DNA of 64,000 nt, taken from assembly GCF_900089835.1 (NCBI RefSeq), contig NZ_OANU01000003.1, positions 62,001 through 126,000 of the forward strand. Direction: 5' to 3'. Every line of letters starts with the position of its first letter. The first letter of the stretch is position 1. The DNA is from Vibrio thalassae (GTDB lineage Bacteria; Pseudomonadota; Gammaproteobacteria; Enterobacterales; Vibrionaceae). The position numbers were made by a program, and so were the translations under genes. Positions 50,094 to 60,669 of this stretch are shown in pieces. The notes beneath the pieces are model-generated. The model was given only the letters and a program-made list of their open reading frames with translations. It ran no database searches and was not told where the DNA came from.

Positions 50094-52826
50094 ATGATTA
50101 CTAACCTACTGACAAAGGTCATCGGTAGTCGTAACGACAGAACACTGCGTCGACTAAGAAAAATCGTAAAGCAGATCAATAACTACGAGCCACAATTCGA
50201 AGCATTGTCTGACGAAGAATTAAAAGCAAAAACAGTAGAGTTTCGTGAGCGATTGGACAAAGGTGAAAACCTAGACCACCTTCTACCAGAGGCATTTGCT
50301 ACAGTTCGTGAAGCGTCTAAACGTGTCTTCGGTATGCGCCACTTCGACGTTCAGCTTATCGGTGGTATGGTGTTGAACTCAGGTCAAATCGCAGAGATGC
50401 GTACTGGTGAGGGTAAAACACTAACCGCAACCTTGCCAGCTTACCTAAATGCTCTTCCGGGCAAAGGCGTTCATATCGTCACCGTGAATGACTATCTAGC
50501 AAAACGTGACGCTGAGACAAACCGCGCTCTGTTTGAATTCCTTGGAATGACTGTCGGCGTCAACGTGCCAAACATGCATCCACAAGAAAAGAAAGAAGCG
50601 TACCAAGCTGATATCCTATACGGAACAAACAACGAATTCGGTTTTGACTACCTACGTGACAACATGGCGTTCCGTGTTGAAGATCGAGTTCAGCGTGAGC
50701 GTTTCTTTGCTGTTGTCGATGAAGTGGACTCAATCTTAATTGATGAAGCTCGTACTCCTCTTATTATCTCAGGTCCAGCAGAAGATAGTTCAGATCTATA
50801 CACTCGAATCAATACACTGATCCCTCAACTGAAACAACAAGATCAAGAAGATTCCGAAGAATACCGTGGTGATGGTCACTACACGGTTGATGAAAAATCG
50901 AAACAAGTTCACTTAACTGAAACGGGTCAAGAGTTTGTTGAAGAACTACTGATCAAAAACGGTTTGATGGAAGAGGGTGACACACTTTACTCACCAACCA
51001 ATATCAGCCTACTACATCATGTGAACGCAGCTCTTCGTGCTCATGTTCTGTTTGAGAAGAACGTAGATTATATCGTTAACGAGCAAGGTGAAGTTGTTAT
51101 CGTTGACGAACACACTGGCCGTACAATGCCAGGCCGTCGTTGGTCGGAAGGTCTTCACCAAGCTGTTGAAGCAAAAGAAGGCGTTAAGATCCAAAACGAA
51201 AACCAAACTCTCGCTTCTATTACATTCCAGAACTACTTCCGTCTTTACGAAAAACTGTCGGGCATGACAGGTACTGCAGACACTGAAGCGTTTGAATTCC
51301 AGTCTATCTATGGCCTAGAGACAGTGGTTATTCCAACCAACAAGCCTATGGTTCGTGATGATATGGCTGATGTGGTTTATCGTACTGAAGTTGAAAAATT
51401 CAACGCCATTATCGAAGATATCAAAGAGCGCAGTGCAAAAGGCCAGCCTATTCTTGTCGGTACGGTTTCGATTGAAAAATCTGAGCTGCTATCTAATGCG
51501 TTAAAACAGGCGAAGATCAAACACAACGTTCTTAACGCGAAATTCCATGAACGCGAAGCAGAAATTGTTGCTGAAGCAGGTACGCCAGGCGCAGTCACCA
51601 TCGCAACTAACATGGCCGGCCGTGGTACCGATATCGTGTTGGGTGGTAGCTGGCAATCTAAGGTTGAACAGCTTTCTGAGCCGACTCAAGAGCAAATTGA
51701 CGCGATTAAAGCAGAATGGAAAGTGATTCATGATCAAGTTCTTGCTGCTGGTGGTTTACACATTATTGGTACAGAACGTCACGAATCTCGCCGTATCGAT
51801 AACCAGTTACGTGGCCGTTCTGGTCGTCAAGGTGACGCGGGTTCATCTCGTTTCTATCTATCCATGGAAGACCAATTGCTTCGTATTTTCACTTCTGATC
51901 GTATGGCAAGTCTTATCCAAAGTGGTATGGACGAAGGTGAAGCGATTGAAAGTAAGATGCTATCGCGTTCTATCGAAAAAGCGCAGCGTAAAGTGGAAGG
52001 CCGTAACTTTGATATTCGTAAGCAGTTGCTTGAGTTTGATGATGTGGCGAATGACCAACGTAAAGTGGTCTATGAGCTTCGCGATGAATTGATGACTGCG
52101 GAAGATATCAGTGAAATGCTTGAGCATAACCGTGGCGACGTGTTCACTACGGTTATCGATGAGTACATCCCACCTCAATCTCTAGACGATATGTGGGATG
52201 TTGAAGGTCTAGAAGAACGCCTCAAGAATGATTTCGATCTAGAGCTACCCATCAAAGCTTGGCTTGCTGAAGATGACAAGCTTTACGAAGAAGCGCTACG
52301 AGAGAAGATCCTTGATACCGCTGTTGCTATCTACAAAGAGAAAGAAGAAACAGTGGGTGCTCAAGTTCTTCGTAACTTCGAAAAGTCAGTGATGTTGCAA
52401 ACTCTCGATACGCTTTGGAAAGAGCATTTGGCGGCTATGGACCATTTACGTCAAGGTATTCACCTTCGTGGCTATGCTCAGAAGAATCCGAAACAAGAGT
52501 ACAAACGTGAGTCATTTGAGCTATTTGAGCAGTTACTAGATTCATTGAAGTTTGATGTGATCTCCATACTTTCTAAAGTGCGAGTTCAACAGCAAGAAGA
52601 AGTCGAGCGAATGGAAGCTCAGCGTCAAGCGCAAGCTGAAGCGGCAGCAGCGAAAGCCCGAGCTCAGCATGCGGAAGCAGAGAATCAACTTGCCGATCAT
52701 TCCGAAGAGTCTGCAGGCAGTGCTCAGCAGCCTATGGTTCGCGAAGAGCGTAAAGTAGGACGTAATGAGCCATGTCCTTGTGGCTCTGGTAAGAAATATA
52801 AGCAATGCCATGGTAAGATTAATTAA
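50094..52826 (+). CDS. secA: Preprotein translocase motor SecA
   Basis: ATPase that drives proteins through SecYEG. It is 910 residues. Nucleotide site: MRTGEGKT with K108, [19 protein letters not shown] for motif [28 protein letters not shown] and [17 protein letters not shown] for the later helicase motifs. The C-terminal linker is rich in A, E and Q. It ends with the zinc-binding SEC-C motif [13 protein letters not shown], which contacts SecB. The purine-rich GAGAG before the start is somewhat distant (about 13 bases). Confidence 0.98.
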   Translation: MITNLLTKVIGSRNDRTLRRLRKIVKQINNYEPQFEALSDEELKAKTVEFRERLDKGENLDHLLPEAFATVREASKRVFGMRHFDVQLIGGMVLNSGQIAEMRTGEGKTLTATLPAYLNALPGKGVHIVTVNDYLAKRDAETNRALFEFLGMTVGVNVPNMHPQEKKEAYQADILYGTNNEFGFDYLRDNMAFRVEDRVQRERFFAVVDEVDSILIDEARTPLIISGPAEDSSDLYTRINTLIPQLKQQDQEDSEEYRGDGHYTVDEKSKQVHLTETGQEFVEELLIKNGLMEEGDTLYSPTNISLLHHVNAALRAHVLFEKNVDYIVNEQGEVVIVDEHTGRTMPGRRWSEGLHQAVEAKEGVKIQNENQTLASITFQNYFRLYEKLSGMTGTADTEAFEFQSIYGLETVVIPTNKPMVRDDMADVVYRTEVEKFNAIIEDIKERSAKGQPILVGTVSIEKSELLSNALKQAKIKHNVLNAKFHEREAEIVAEAGTPGAVTIATNMAGRGTDIVLGGSWQSKVEQLSEPTQEQIDAIKAEWKVIHDQVLAAGGLHIIGTERHESRRIDNQLRGRSGRQGDAGSSRFYLSMEDQLLRIFTSDRMASLIQSGMDEGEAIESKMLSRSIEKAQRKVEGRNFDIRKQLLEFDDVANDQRKVVYELRDELMTAEDISEMLEHNRGDVFTTVIDEYIPPQSLDDMWDVEGLEERLKNDFDLELPIKAWLAEDDKLYEEALREKILDTAVAIYKEKEETVGAQVLRNFEKSVMLQTLDTLWKEHLAAMDHLRQGIHLRGYAQKNPKQEYKRESFELFEQLLDSLKFDVISILSKVRVQQQEEVERMEAQRQAQAEAAAAKARAQHAEAENQLADHSEESAGSAQQPMVREERKVGRNEPCPCGSGKKYKQCHGKIN

Positions 52827-52843
52827 ACCGTGATGTAAAAATG

Positions 52844-52872
52844 AAGAGTCGCATTATGCGACTCTTTTTTTA
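52844..52872 (+). terminator. Terminator of secA
   Basis: Perfect 10-bp stem AAGAGTCGCA/TGCGACTCTT with a TTA loop and a run of T, 18 bases after the secA stop. Confidence 0.9.
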
Positions 52873-52916
52873 GTCCAAATAAATGAGTCAATCTGAGTAA
52901 TACGTGAGGGGAAAAA

Positions 52917-53315
52917 GTGAAGCGAGTCCATATTGTGGCGGCGATCATCTTTAACCAAGATAGAACGCAAATCTACATTACCAAACGTCCAGACAACCTT
53001 CATAAAGGGGGATTCTGGGAGTTTCCTGGAGGTAAGGTGGAGTCAGGAGAATCTGTTGGAGAAGCGATTACTCGCGAATTGTTTGAAGAGATTGATATTA
53101 AAGTCACAGAATTTGAATTATTTGAGCATCTTCTTCATGACTATCCTGATAAATCATTGGAGTTCGACTTTGTGTCTGTGCTCGCTTTTGACAATCAGCC
53201 TTATGGAAAAGAAGGGCAGGAAGGCTGTTGGGTCAGTATTGCCGACCTCACGAATTACACGTTCCCAGAGGCGAATATTCCTATCCTCGACAAAGTGGTC
53301 GAAAAATACCGCTAA
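52917..53315 (+). CDS. mutT: 8-oxo-dGTP diphosphatase MutT (Nudix hydrolase)
   Basis: Removes oxidised guanine nucleotides from the pool and so prevents A-to-C transversions. It is 132 residues. The Nudix box runs from GGKVESGESVGEA through ITRELFEEIDI. It fits GX5EX7REUXEEXGU except that the last Gly is Asp (EEIDI against EEVGI in E. coli). The catalytic REXXEE glutamates are intact. The start is GTG with GAGGGGA five bases upstream. Its location after secA, as in E. coli, supports the assignment as MutT. Confidence 0.92.
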   Translation: MKRVHIVAAIIFNQDRTQIYITKRPDNLHKGGFWEFPGGKVESGESVGEAITRELFEEIDIKVTEFELFEHLLHDYPDKSLEFDFVSVLAFDNQPYGKEGQEGCWVSIADLTNYTFPEANIPILDKVVEKYR

Positions 53316-53372
53316 AATCCATACCGACTCTGGTAGCCCTAGTGTCTTTACGTTACATTGGTAACAACATAA

Positions 53373-54200
<828 letters not shown>

Positions 54201-54227
54201 AAAAAGCGCCAATTGGCGCTTTTTTTA
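54201..54227 (+). terminator. Terminator of dapB
   Basis: Stem AAAAAGCGCC/GGCGCTTTTT with an AATT loop and a T run, starting directly after the dapB stop codon. Confidence 0.9.
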
Positions 54228-54430
54228 TATCTCTTAGAAAGGAATCTAAAAGCTCAGTCATTTTACATAATTATTCTTAATCATAGAGCCTGAGCAAGGA
54301 ATAGGGTACGACTTCTCTAATTCGACTAAAAACACAATAATTGTACAAAATAAATGTATTTATATGTGTGTTTTATGCCTTTGGGTGAAAAAAATGTATT
54401 TGCTGCGCATTTTTTTATGTTAACTCGTCT

Positions 54431-54446
54431 CGGTTAACGTTTGCGT
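54431..54446. promoter_or_regulatory. PurR-like operator upstream of carAB
   Basis: CGGTTAACGTTTGCGT against ACGCAAACGTTTGCGT: 12 of 16 match, including the central CG and a perfect right half-site. It is centred about 208 bases before the inferred start site of the main promoter, further than in E. coli. Candidate only. Confidence 0.35.
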
Positions 54447-54610
54447 GGTATTGAGTGAAAAAATGCAGCGCTCTGGTTCGCTTTGCTAGCGAGAAAAACT
54501 ATGTGAATTCATAACTGGTTGATTTTCACTCTTGAAATGTGGTTTTTTGAGGGTTTAGAGTAAAAAAATGCTCAATGGCAATAAAATTTAATTTTATTTT
54601 TCAGCGGTTA

Positions 54611-54639
54611 TTGACACTTGTCACGGTCATCATTAGAAT
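54611..54639 (+). promoter_or_regulatory. Main carAB promoter
   Basis: Perfect TTGACA (54611-54616), a 17-bp spacer, TAGAAT (54634-54639; 5 of 6). This is among the best hexamer pairs in the window. The leader to the carA start would be about 98 nt and would include both ARG boxes and the CarZ target. Confidence 0.7.
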
Positions 54640-54697
54640 ACCGCCAATTTGTCTGAACTACCTAAAAGCGCTTATTTATAGCGAAGAGGAAGGCAGA

Positions 54698-54736
54698 TTT
54701 GCAATTTAATTTAAAATTTATGCATTTTTATTCCGG
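54698..54736. promoter_or_regulatory. Tandem ARG boxes (ArgR operator) before carA
   Basis: Two 18-bp boxes separated by 3 bp, the spacing ArgR hexamers require. Cores TGCAATTTAATTTA (54700-54713, 7 of 10 informative positions) and TGCATTTTTATTCC (54721-54734, 8 of 10) against TGAATWWWWATTCA. Core-to-core distance is exactly 21 bp. The second box abuts the ribosome binding site of carA. In E. coli ArgR represses the downstream carAB promoter through such a pair. The match is by eye. Confidence 0.55.
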
Positions 54737-54744
54737 AGGTTGTC

Positions 54745-55884
54745 TTGAGTAAATCAGCACTGTTAGTCCTAGAAGATGGGACAGTGTTCCACGGTATTTC
54801 CATTGGAGCAGATGGTTTATCCGTTGGTGAAGTTGTTTTTAATACCTCGATGACGGGGTACCAAGAAATCCTCACTGATCCTTCCTATTCTCAGCAGATC
54901 GTAACTCTTACTTATCCTCACATTGGCAATACTGGTACTAATAAAGAAGACGAAGAGTCTTCAGCAATCCATGCACAAGGCCTTGTGATTCGCGATCTTC
55001 CTCTTATCGCATCAAACTTCCGTAACGAACAATCCCTTTCTGACTATCTCAAGTCACAAAACATCGTCGGTATCGCTGATATTGATACTCGTAAACTGAC
55101 TCGTATTCTTCGTGAAAAAGGTGCTCAGAACGGTTGTATCGTGGCAGGCGACAATCTAGATGAAGCTTTAGCACTGGCTAAAGCAAAAGAATTCCCTGGC
55201 TTGAAAGGTATGGATCTTGCGAAAGAGGTTACAACAAAAGAAACGTATCAATGGAAACAGGGTTCGTGGACGCTTGAGGGTGGACTTCCTGAAGCGAAAG
55301 ACGACAGTGAATTGCCATATCATGTTGTTGCCTACGACTTCGGTGCAAAACGCAACATTTTGCGTATGCTCGTTGACCGCGGCTGCCGCCTAACCGTGGT
55401 GCCGGCACAAACTTCAGCAGAAGAAGTGCTGGCACTTAACCCAGATGGTGTTTTCCTATCAAATGGCCCTGGTGACCCAGCACCTTGTACATATGCTATC
55501 GAAGCAACAAAAGTGTTCTTAGATAATGGACTGCCGATTTTCGGTATCTGTCTTGGTCACCAAATCTTGGCTCTAGCCTCTGGTGCACAAACTGTAAAAA
55601 TGAAGTTTGGTCACCACGGAGCGAACCACCCAGTTAAAGATCTAGTTCGTAATGTTGTGATGATCACATCACAAAACCACGGTTTTGCGGCTGACGAAGC
55701 GACGCTACCAGAAAGTCTACGTGCGACGCATAAATCTTTATTTGACGGCACGCTACAAGGTATTCACCGCACAGATAAGCCGGCATTTAGCTTCCAAGGT
55801 CACCCTGAAGCAAGCCCAGGTCCACACGATGCTGCACCATTGTTTGACCACTTCATTGAACTGATTAAAAAACACAAAGCGTAA
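54745..55884 (+). CDS. carA: Carbamoyl phosphate synthase, small (glutaminase) subunit
   Basis: Hydrolyses glutamine and channels ammonia to CarB; the product supplies arginine and pyrimidine synthesis. It is 379 residues. The N-terminal CPSase small-chain domain ([25 protein letters not shown]) is followed by a class I amidotransferase with nucleophile C269 in FGICLGHQ and the His-Glu pair in [13 protein letters not shown]. The start is TTG, with CCGGAGG five bases upstream; this site is also the predicted CarZ target. carB starts 16 bases after the stop. Confidence 0.98.
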   Translation: MSKSALLVLEDGTVFHGISIGADGLSVGEVVFNTSMTGYQEILTDPSYSQQIVTLTYPHIGNTGTNKEDEESSAIHAQGLVIRDLPLIASNFRNEQSLSDYLKSQNIVGIADIDTRKLTRILREKGAQNGCIVAGDNLDEALALAKAKEFPGLKGMDLAKEVTTKETYQWKQGSWTLEGGLPEAKDDSELPYHVVAYDFGAKRNILRMLVDRGCRLTVVPAQTSAEEVLALNPDGVFLSNGPGDPAPCTYAIEATKVFLDNGLPIFGICLGHQILALASGAQTVKMKFGHHGANHPVKDLVRNVVMITSQNHGFAADEATLPESLRATHKSLFDGTLQGIHRTDKPAFSFQGHPEASPGPHDAAPLFDHFIELIKKHKA

Positions 55885-55900
55885 TTCGGAGTAGTTGAGA

Positions 55901-58900
55901 ATGCCAAAACGTACTGACATTAAAAGTATTCTAATTCTTGGTGCTGGCCCAATTGTTATCGGTCAGGCTTGTGAATTTGACTATTCTGGCGCACAAGCGT
56001 GTAAAGCGCTACGCGAAGAAGGTTACCGAGTTATCCTTGTGAACTCGAACCCAGCGACCATCATGACTGACCCTGATATGGCAGATGCAACGTACATCGA
56101 GCCTATTCAATGGGAAGTAGTGCGTAAAATCATCGAAAAAGAGCGTCCAGATGCTGTACTACCAACAATGGGCGGTCAAACAGCACTGAACTGTGCACTT
56201 GACCTAGAAAAGCATGGTGTTCTTGAAGAGTTCGGTGTGGAAATGATTGGCGCAACAGCTGATGCGATTGATAAAGCAGAAGACCGTTCTCGCTTCGATA
56301 AAGCGATGAAGTCAATCGGCCTAGAGTGCCCGCGTGCTGATACTGCTAAAACCATGGAAGAAGCTTATGGCGTTCTTGAGATGGTGGGTTTCCCTTGTAT
56401 CATTCGTCCTTCTTTCACTATGGGTGGTACCGGTGGTGGTATCGCATATAACAAAGAAGAATTCGAAGAAATCTGTCGCCGTGGTTTAGACCTTTCTCCA
56501 ACTAACGAGCTTCTCATCGATGAATCTCTTATCGGTTGGAAAGAGTACGAGATGGAAGTGGTTCGTGATAAAGCGGACAACTGTATCATCGTATGTGCGA
56601 TTGAAAACTTTGACCCAATGGGTATCCACACGGGTGACTCAATCACGGTTGCACCAGCGCAAACACTAACAGACAAAGAATACCAGCTAATGCGTAACGC
56701 TTCTCTAGCGGTACTGCGCGAGATTGGCGTTGAAACTGGTGGTTCTAACGTACAGTTTGGTATCAACCCGAAAGATGGTCGTATGGTTATCATCGAGATG
56801 AACCCACGTGTATCTCGTTCTTCTGCACTAGCGTCTAAAGCAACAGGTTTCCCAATCGCGAAGATTGCTGCGAAACTGGCCGTTGGCTTCACGCTGGATG
56901 AGCTAATGAACGACATCACGGGCGGTGCTACTCCTGCATCGTTCGAACCAACTATCGACTACGTAGTAACTAAGATTCCTCGTTTTAACTTCGAGAAATT
57001 TGCTGGCGCTAACGACCGTCTAACGACACAGATGAAGTCTGTTGGCGAGGTAATGGCGATTGGTCGTAACCAACAAGAGTCGTTACAAAAAGCACTTCGT
57101 GGTCTAGAAGTTGGCGCGACTGGTTTTGACGAAATGGTTGACCTAGATGCACCAGATGCACTGTCTAAAATCCGCCATGAGCTGAAAGAAGCGGGTGCAG
57201 AGCGTATTTGGTATATTGCTGATGCATTCCGTGCTGGCCTGTCTGTGGATGGTGTTTTCAACCTAACGCAAATCGACCGTTGGTTCCTAGTTCAAATCGA
57301 AGAGATTGTGAAACTAGAGCAAGAATTACGAGCAAAAGGTTTTGCTGGTCTTGATAAGCAAGAGTTGAATAAGCTGAAGCGTAAAGGCTTTGCTGATGCA
57401 CGTTTATCTAAGATTCTAGGTGTTGCGGAAAGCGAAATTCGTCGTCTACGTGACCAATATGATATCCACCCAGTGTACAAGCGAGTGGATACCTGTGCGG
57501 CTGAGTTCTCTTCTGATACCGCTTACATGTACTCTTCTTATGATGATGAGTGTGAAGCGAATCCAACAGATAAAGAAAAAATCATGATTTTGGGCGGCGG
57601 TCCGAACCGTATCGGTCAAGGTATTGAGTTTGATTACTGTTGCGTACACGCATCACTAGCACTTCGCGAAGATGGTTACGAGACCATCATGGTGAACTGT
57701 AACCCAGAAACGGTTTCAACGGACTACGATACCTCTGACCGTCTGTACTTCGAACCAGTCACTCTGGAAGATGTATTAGCTATCGCTCGTGTAGAGAAGC
57801 CAAAAGGCGTCATCGTTCAGTACGGTGGTCAAACGCCACTGAAATTGGCTCGCGCTCTGGAAGCTGCGGGTGTGCCAATAATTGGTACTAGCCCAGATGC
57901 AATCGACCGTGCAGAAGACCGTGAGCGTTTCCAAGTTGCAGTAGACCGTCTTGGTCTTCTACAGCCAGAAAACGCAACCGTCACCACGATGGAGCAAGCG
58001 GTAGAGAAATCTCGTGAAATCGGTTACCCATTGGTTGTACGTCCATCATATGTACTTGGTGGTCGCGCAATGGAAATCGTTTATGACGAGCAAGACCTTC
58101 GTCGCTACTTCAACGAAGCGGTGAGCGTTTCGAACGAGTCTCCAGTACTGCTAGATAGCTTCCTAGACGACGCGGTTGAAGTGGATATCGATGCACTATG
58201 TGACGGTGAGCGTGTCGTTATCGGTGGTATTATGGAGCATATCGAGCAAGCTGGTGTTCACTCAGGTGATTCTGCATGTTCTCTTCCTGCTTACACGCTA
58301 AGCCAAGAAATCCAAGACACCATGCGCGAGCAAGTTGAAAAACTGGCGTTCGAACTAGGTGTTCGCGGCCTAATGAACACACAATTTGCGGTGAAAGACA
58401 ACAAGGTTTACTTGATTGAAGTTAACCCACGTGCAGCGCGTACCGTTCCGTTTGTATCGAAAGCAACAGGTGCGCCTATTGCCAAGATCGCAGCACGTAT
58501 AATGGCTGGTCAATCTCTAGAGTCTCAGGGCTTTACCAAAGAGATTATTCCTCCTTACTACTCAGTGAAAGAAGTGGTATTGCCATTCAATAAGTTCCCA
58601 GGCGTTGACCCATTATTAGGCCCAGAAATGCGCTCTACTGGTGAGGTAATGGGTGTCGGCGCGACGTTTGCTGAAGCTTATGCGAAAGCAGAGCTAGGTT
58701 GTGGCAACGTTTATCCTGAAGGTGGTCGTGCGCTACTGTCTGTTCGTGAAGGTGATAAAGAGCGTGTTGTTGACCTAGCTTCTAAGCTTACTAAGCTTGG
58801 CTACCAGCTAGATGCAACACACGGTACGGCAGTAATCTTAGGTGAAGCAGGTATCAACCCTCGTCTTGTAAACAAGGTACACGAAGGTCGTCCACATATC

Positions 58901-59125
58901 CTAGACCGTATCAAGAACAACGAGTACACCTACATCGTTAACACGGCAGCAGGTCGTCAAGCGATTGAGGACTCAAAAGTTCTACGTCGAGGTGCACTAG
59001 CGGAGAAAGTGAACTACACCACAACGTTAAATGCCGCGTTTGCAACCTGTATGGCACATACCGCAGATGCAAAGTCGACAGTGACATCGGTTCAAGAGCT
59101 TCATGCACAAGTAAAAAGTGCTTAA
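55901..59125 (+). CDS. carB: Carbamoyl phosphate synthase, large subunit
   Basis: Makes carbamoyl phosphate from bicarbonate, ammonia and two ATP. It is 1074 residues from ATG at 55901; a TTG two codons earlier is in frame but GGAG fits the ATG. The two homologous ATP-grasp halves are visible. Each starts with ILGAGP/ILGGGP and has the metal-binding [19 protein letters not shown] or [19 protein letters not shown]. An oligomerisation domain lies between, and the allosteric domain (from about 935) at the C-terminus. The 3' UTR appears to give rise to a small RNA. Confidence 0.98.
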   Translation: MPKRTDIKSILILGAGPIVIGQACEFDYSGAQACKALREEGYRVILVNSNPATIMTDPDMADATYIEPIQWEVVRKIIEKERPDAVLPTMGGQTALNCALDLEKHGVLEEFGVEMIGATADAIDKAEDRSRFDKAMKSIGLECPRADTAKTMEEAYGVLEMVGFPCIIRPSFTMGGTGGGIAYNKEEFEEICRRGLDLSPTNELLIDESLIGWKEYEMEVVRDKADNCIIVCAIENFDPMGIHTGDSITVAPAQTLTDKEYQLMRNASLAVLREIGVETGGSNVQFGINPKDGRMVIIEMNPRVSRSSALASKATGFPIAKIAAKLAVGFTLDELMNDITGGATPASFEPTIDYVVTKIPRFNFEKFAGANDRLTTQMKSVGEVMAIGRNQQESLQKALRGLEVGATGFDEMVDLDAPDALSKIRHELKEAGAERIWYIADAFRAGLSVDGVFNLTQIDRWFLVQIEEIVKLEQELRAKGFAGLDKQELNKLKRKGFADARLSKILGVAESEIRRLRDQYDIHPVYKRVDTCAAEFSSDTAYMYSSYDDECEANPTDKEKIMILGGGPNRIGQGIEFDYCCVHASLALREDGYETIMVNCNPETVSTDYDTSDRLYFEPVTLEDVLAIARVEKPKGVIVQYGGQTPLKLARALEAAGVPIIGTSPDAIDRAEDRERFQVAVDRLGLLQPENATVTTMEQAVEKSREIGYPLVVRPSYVLGGRAMEIVYDEQDLRRYFNEAVSVSNESPVLLDSFLDDAVEVDIDALCDGERVVIGGIMEHIEQAGVHSGDSACSLPAYTLSQEIQDTMREQVEKLAFELGVRGLMNTQFAVKDNKVYLIEVNPRAARTVPFVSKATGAPIAKIAARIMAGQSLESQGFTKEIIPPYYSVKEVVLPFNKFPGVDPLLGPEMRSTGEVMGVGATFAEAYAKAELGCGNVYPEGGRALLSVREGDKERVVDLASKLTKLGYQLDATHGTAVILGEAGINPRLVNKVHEGRPHILDRIKNNEYTYIVNTAAGRQAIEDSKVLRRGALAEKVNYTTTLNAAFATCMAHTADAKSTVTSVQELHAQVKSA

Positions 59126-59206
59126 TAGATAAAAACTAAGAAGCAGAACTAGCGCCTGCCTTTTAGACAACCTCATTGCCCGCTTATTTGAGCGGGCTTT
59201 TTTTTG
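59126..59206 (+). ncRNA. carZ: CarZ-like 3'-UTR-derived small RNA of carAB
   Basis: In V. cholerae, RNase E releases CarZ from the carAB 3' UTR, and it represses carA translation with Hfq. Here the carB 3' UTR is A/U-rich after the stop (a plausible RNase E site) and ends in a strong terminator hairpin GCCCGCT/AGCGGGC with eight T. Between them lies AGACAACCTC (59165-59174), perfectly complementary over 10 nt to GAGGTTGTCT at 54736-54745, the ribosome binding site and first start-codon base of carA. The 5' end is not defined by sequence; I place it at the stop codon. Confidence 0.7.
59178..59205 (+). terminator. Terminator of carAB (and of the CarZ-like RNA)
   Basis: Stem GCCCGCT/AGCGGGC, loop TATTTG, followed by a run of eight T, 53 bases after the carB stop. 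Confidence 0.92.
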
Positions 59207-59294
59207 TGTCGCATTCTTTATTCAGAGAGTGTTTTTTAAATAATTATTTTAGTCGTTATATTCCTACCTCTAATAAAAACGTAGGAAATTAGCA

Positions 59295-59792
59295 GTGAAA
59301 ATTAAACATACTTTATTCGTCTCAATGGCGGCAATGACATTATCTTTTTCAGCTTTGTCTGACGATGGTTTTTACCTAGGTACCATATATAGTACGGTGC
59401 GAGCAGCGGATGAGAGCGTTGACAAATCGACACACAATATTAGTAATTTAGGACTTCAGGCCGGGTACTCATTCAATCAGCATTTTGCCCTTGAGGGAAG
59501 ATATTTCTATGCAGTCAATCGTTCAAGTTCTTTGCCTCAGCACCAGTCGCAAATTTATGCCAAAGCAAGCTATCCACTCAATGACACTTTTTCGATCTAC
59601 GCCTTAGCTGGGGTCAACTTTGCGAAAGAATATTCCGCAAGTAGTCAAAATAAAGGGTATTTTTCGGGAGGTGCCGGTGTCTCTTATTCCTTTACGGATA
59701 AACTTAAAGGGTCATTAGAATATGTCTCTTTAGCTCAAAGCAAGTTTTATAAAGGTAATGCCGTCAATATCGGCTTAAGTTACTTCTTCTAA
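59295..59792 (+). CDS. Small outer membrane beta-barrel protein, OmpA/OmpX-like
   Basis: 165 residues with a signal peptide (MKIKHTLFVSMAAMTLSFSA, cut near ALS-DDG). The mature part has alternating strands: FYLGTIYST, LGLQAGYSFNQHFALEGRYFY, SQIYAKASYPL, FSIYALAGVNFA, YFSGGAGVSYSFT and the terminal VNIGLSYFF. The C-terminal Phe is the usual barrel-assembly signal. It fits the eight-stranded porin-family/opacity-like barrels. I cannot assign a specific function or name. It stands alone between carAB and yfcA. Confidence 0.8.
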   Translation: MKIKHTLFVSMAAMTLSFSALSDDGFYLGTIYSTVRAADESVDKSTHNISNLGLQAGYSFNQHFALEGRYFYAVNRSSSLPQHQSQIYAKASYPLNDTFSIYALAGVNFAKEYSASSQNKGYFSGGAGVSYSFTDKLKGSLEYVSLAQSKFYKGNAVNIGLSYFF

Positions 59793-59889
59793 TTAATTCC
59801 TCCAGGGAATAGGTTTGTATCCATGATTTCGCTAGTGTTGATATTTGTCGCGAGTAAAATGAGACGATATTTCACGTTGAGTTAGCATA

Positions 59890-60669
59890 ATGGAAGTTAC
59901 GATAGAAATTCTTGGACTCCTATTCCTGGTCGCAGGATTAGCGGGCTTTATTGATGCGATGGCTGGTGGTGGTGGGTTACTTACTCTTCCTGCTCTCCTG
60001 TCTGTCGGTGTTCCCCCAACTCAAGCATTGGCAACTAACAAGCTGCAAAGCTCATTTGGTAGCTTTTCGGCAACTTGGTATTTTGTGCGCAATGGTATTG
60101 TTGACCTCAAGGAAATGCGACTTGCGATTCTATGTACTTTTATAGGATCTGCAGTTGGTGCTGAATTAGTACAGCATATTGATGCAGGGGTGCTGACTAG
60201 CTTGATTCCAGTTTTACTGCTCGGGATTTCTCTGTACTTTTTGTTGGCTCCACAAGCAGGAGAGGGCGGTGGCAAACCTAAGATGTCAGAAACCCTATTT
60301 GCCTTTTCTGTAGGTACTGGTGTCGGATTTTACGACGGCTTCTTTGGGCCGGGCACTGGTTCTATCTTTACCATTTGTTTTGTCGCCATCGCACAACTGT
60401 CGATTGTTCACGCTACAGCAAAAACCAAAGTACTAAATTTTACTTCCAATCTAGCCGCATTAATCTTTTTCATTATTGCAGGCTTACCGGTTTGGGAAAT
60501 CGGCTTAGTTATGGCAGTTGGCGGTTTTTTGGGTGCCAGAATGGGAGCTAAGGTCGTTGTATCTAAGGGGAAAAAATTCATCCGCCCATTGGTTGTGATC
60601 ATGTCAATGGTCATGGCATTGAAGCTACTTTGGGAACAGCATCCTCAATGGTTTCAATCACTGTTCTAA
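59890..60669 (+). CDS. yfcA: TSUP/TauE-SafE family membrane transporter, YfcA type
   Basis: Inner membrane protein of 259 residues with about eight membrane segments. The repeated signature is clear: GFIDAMAGGGGLLTLPALL...ALATNKLQSSFG in the first half and VGFYDGFFGPGTGS...TAKTKVLNFTSNLAAL in the second. It aligns end to end with E. coli YfcA. The family moves sulfur-containing or other organic anions, but the YfcA substrate is unknown. Its last 59 bases overlap, on the opposite strand, the end of the LysR-type gene. Confidence 0.9.
   Translation: MEVTIEILGLLFLVAGLAGFIDAMAGGGGLLTLPALLSVGVPPTQALATNKLQSSFGSFSATWYFVRNGIVDLKEMRLAILCTFIGSAVGAELVQHIDAGVLTSLIPVLLLGISLYFLLAPQAGEGGGKPKMSETLFAFSVGTGVGFYDGFFGPGTGSIFTICFVAIAQLSIVHATAKTKVLNFTSNLAALIFFIIAGLPVWEIGLVMAVGGFLGARMGAKVVVSKGKKFIRPLVVIMSMVMALKLLWEQHPQWFQSLF

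Larger units (their letters stand above)
54228..54744 (+). promoter_or_regulatory. carAB control region
   Basis: A 517-bp A/T-rich gap with no supported ORF. From left to right: a PurR-like site CGGTTAACGTTTGCGT (54431-54446, 12 of 16 positions against the palindromic PurR consensus, right half perfect); a strong promoter (54611-54639); a small hairpin CGCT/AGCG (54669-54683); two ARG boxes (54698-54736); and the ribosome binding site CCGGAGG (54733-54739) before the TTG start. In E. coli carAB is likewise controlled by PurR, pyrimidines and ArgR. The first part of the gap (54228-54420) shows nothing I can name. Confidence 0.55.

Noticed and set aside
54228..54430. Possible leader peptides such as MYLLRIFLC upstream of the carAB promoter
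   Set aside because: They lie far upstream of the only good promoter and have no terminator/antiterminator pair downstream.
54720..54752. 10-codon ORF ([10 protein letters not shown]) overlapping the carA start
   Set aside because: No ribosome binding site at proper distance; the region is better explained by an ARG box, the carA Shine-Dalgarno and the CarZ target.
56365..56919. 184-codon minus-strand ORF within carB, and similar long antisense ORFs within the RND permease (24555-25052) and ftsZ
   Set aside because: Shadows of strongly biased coding sequence on the other strand, with no ribosome site or domain.
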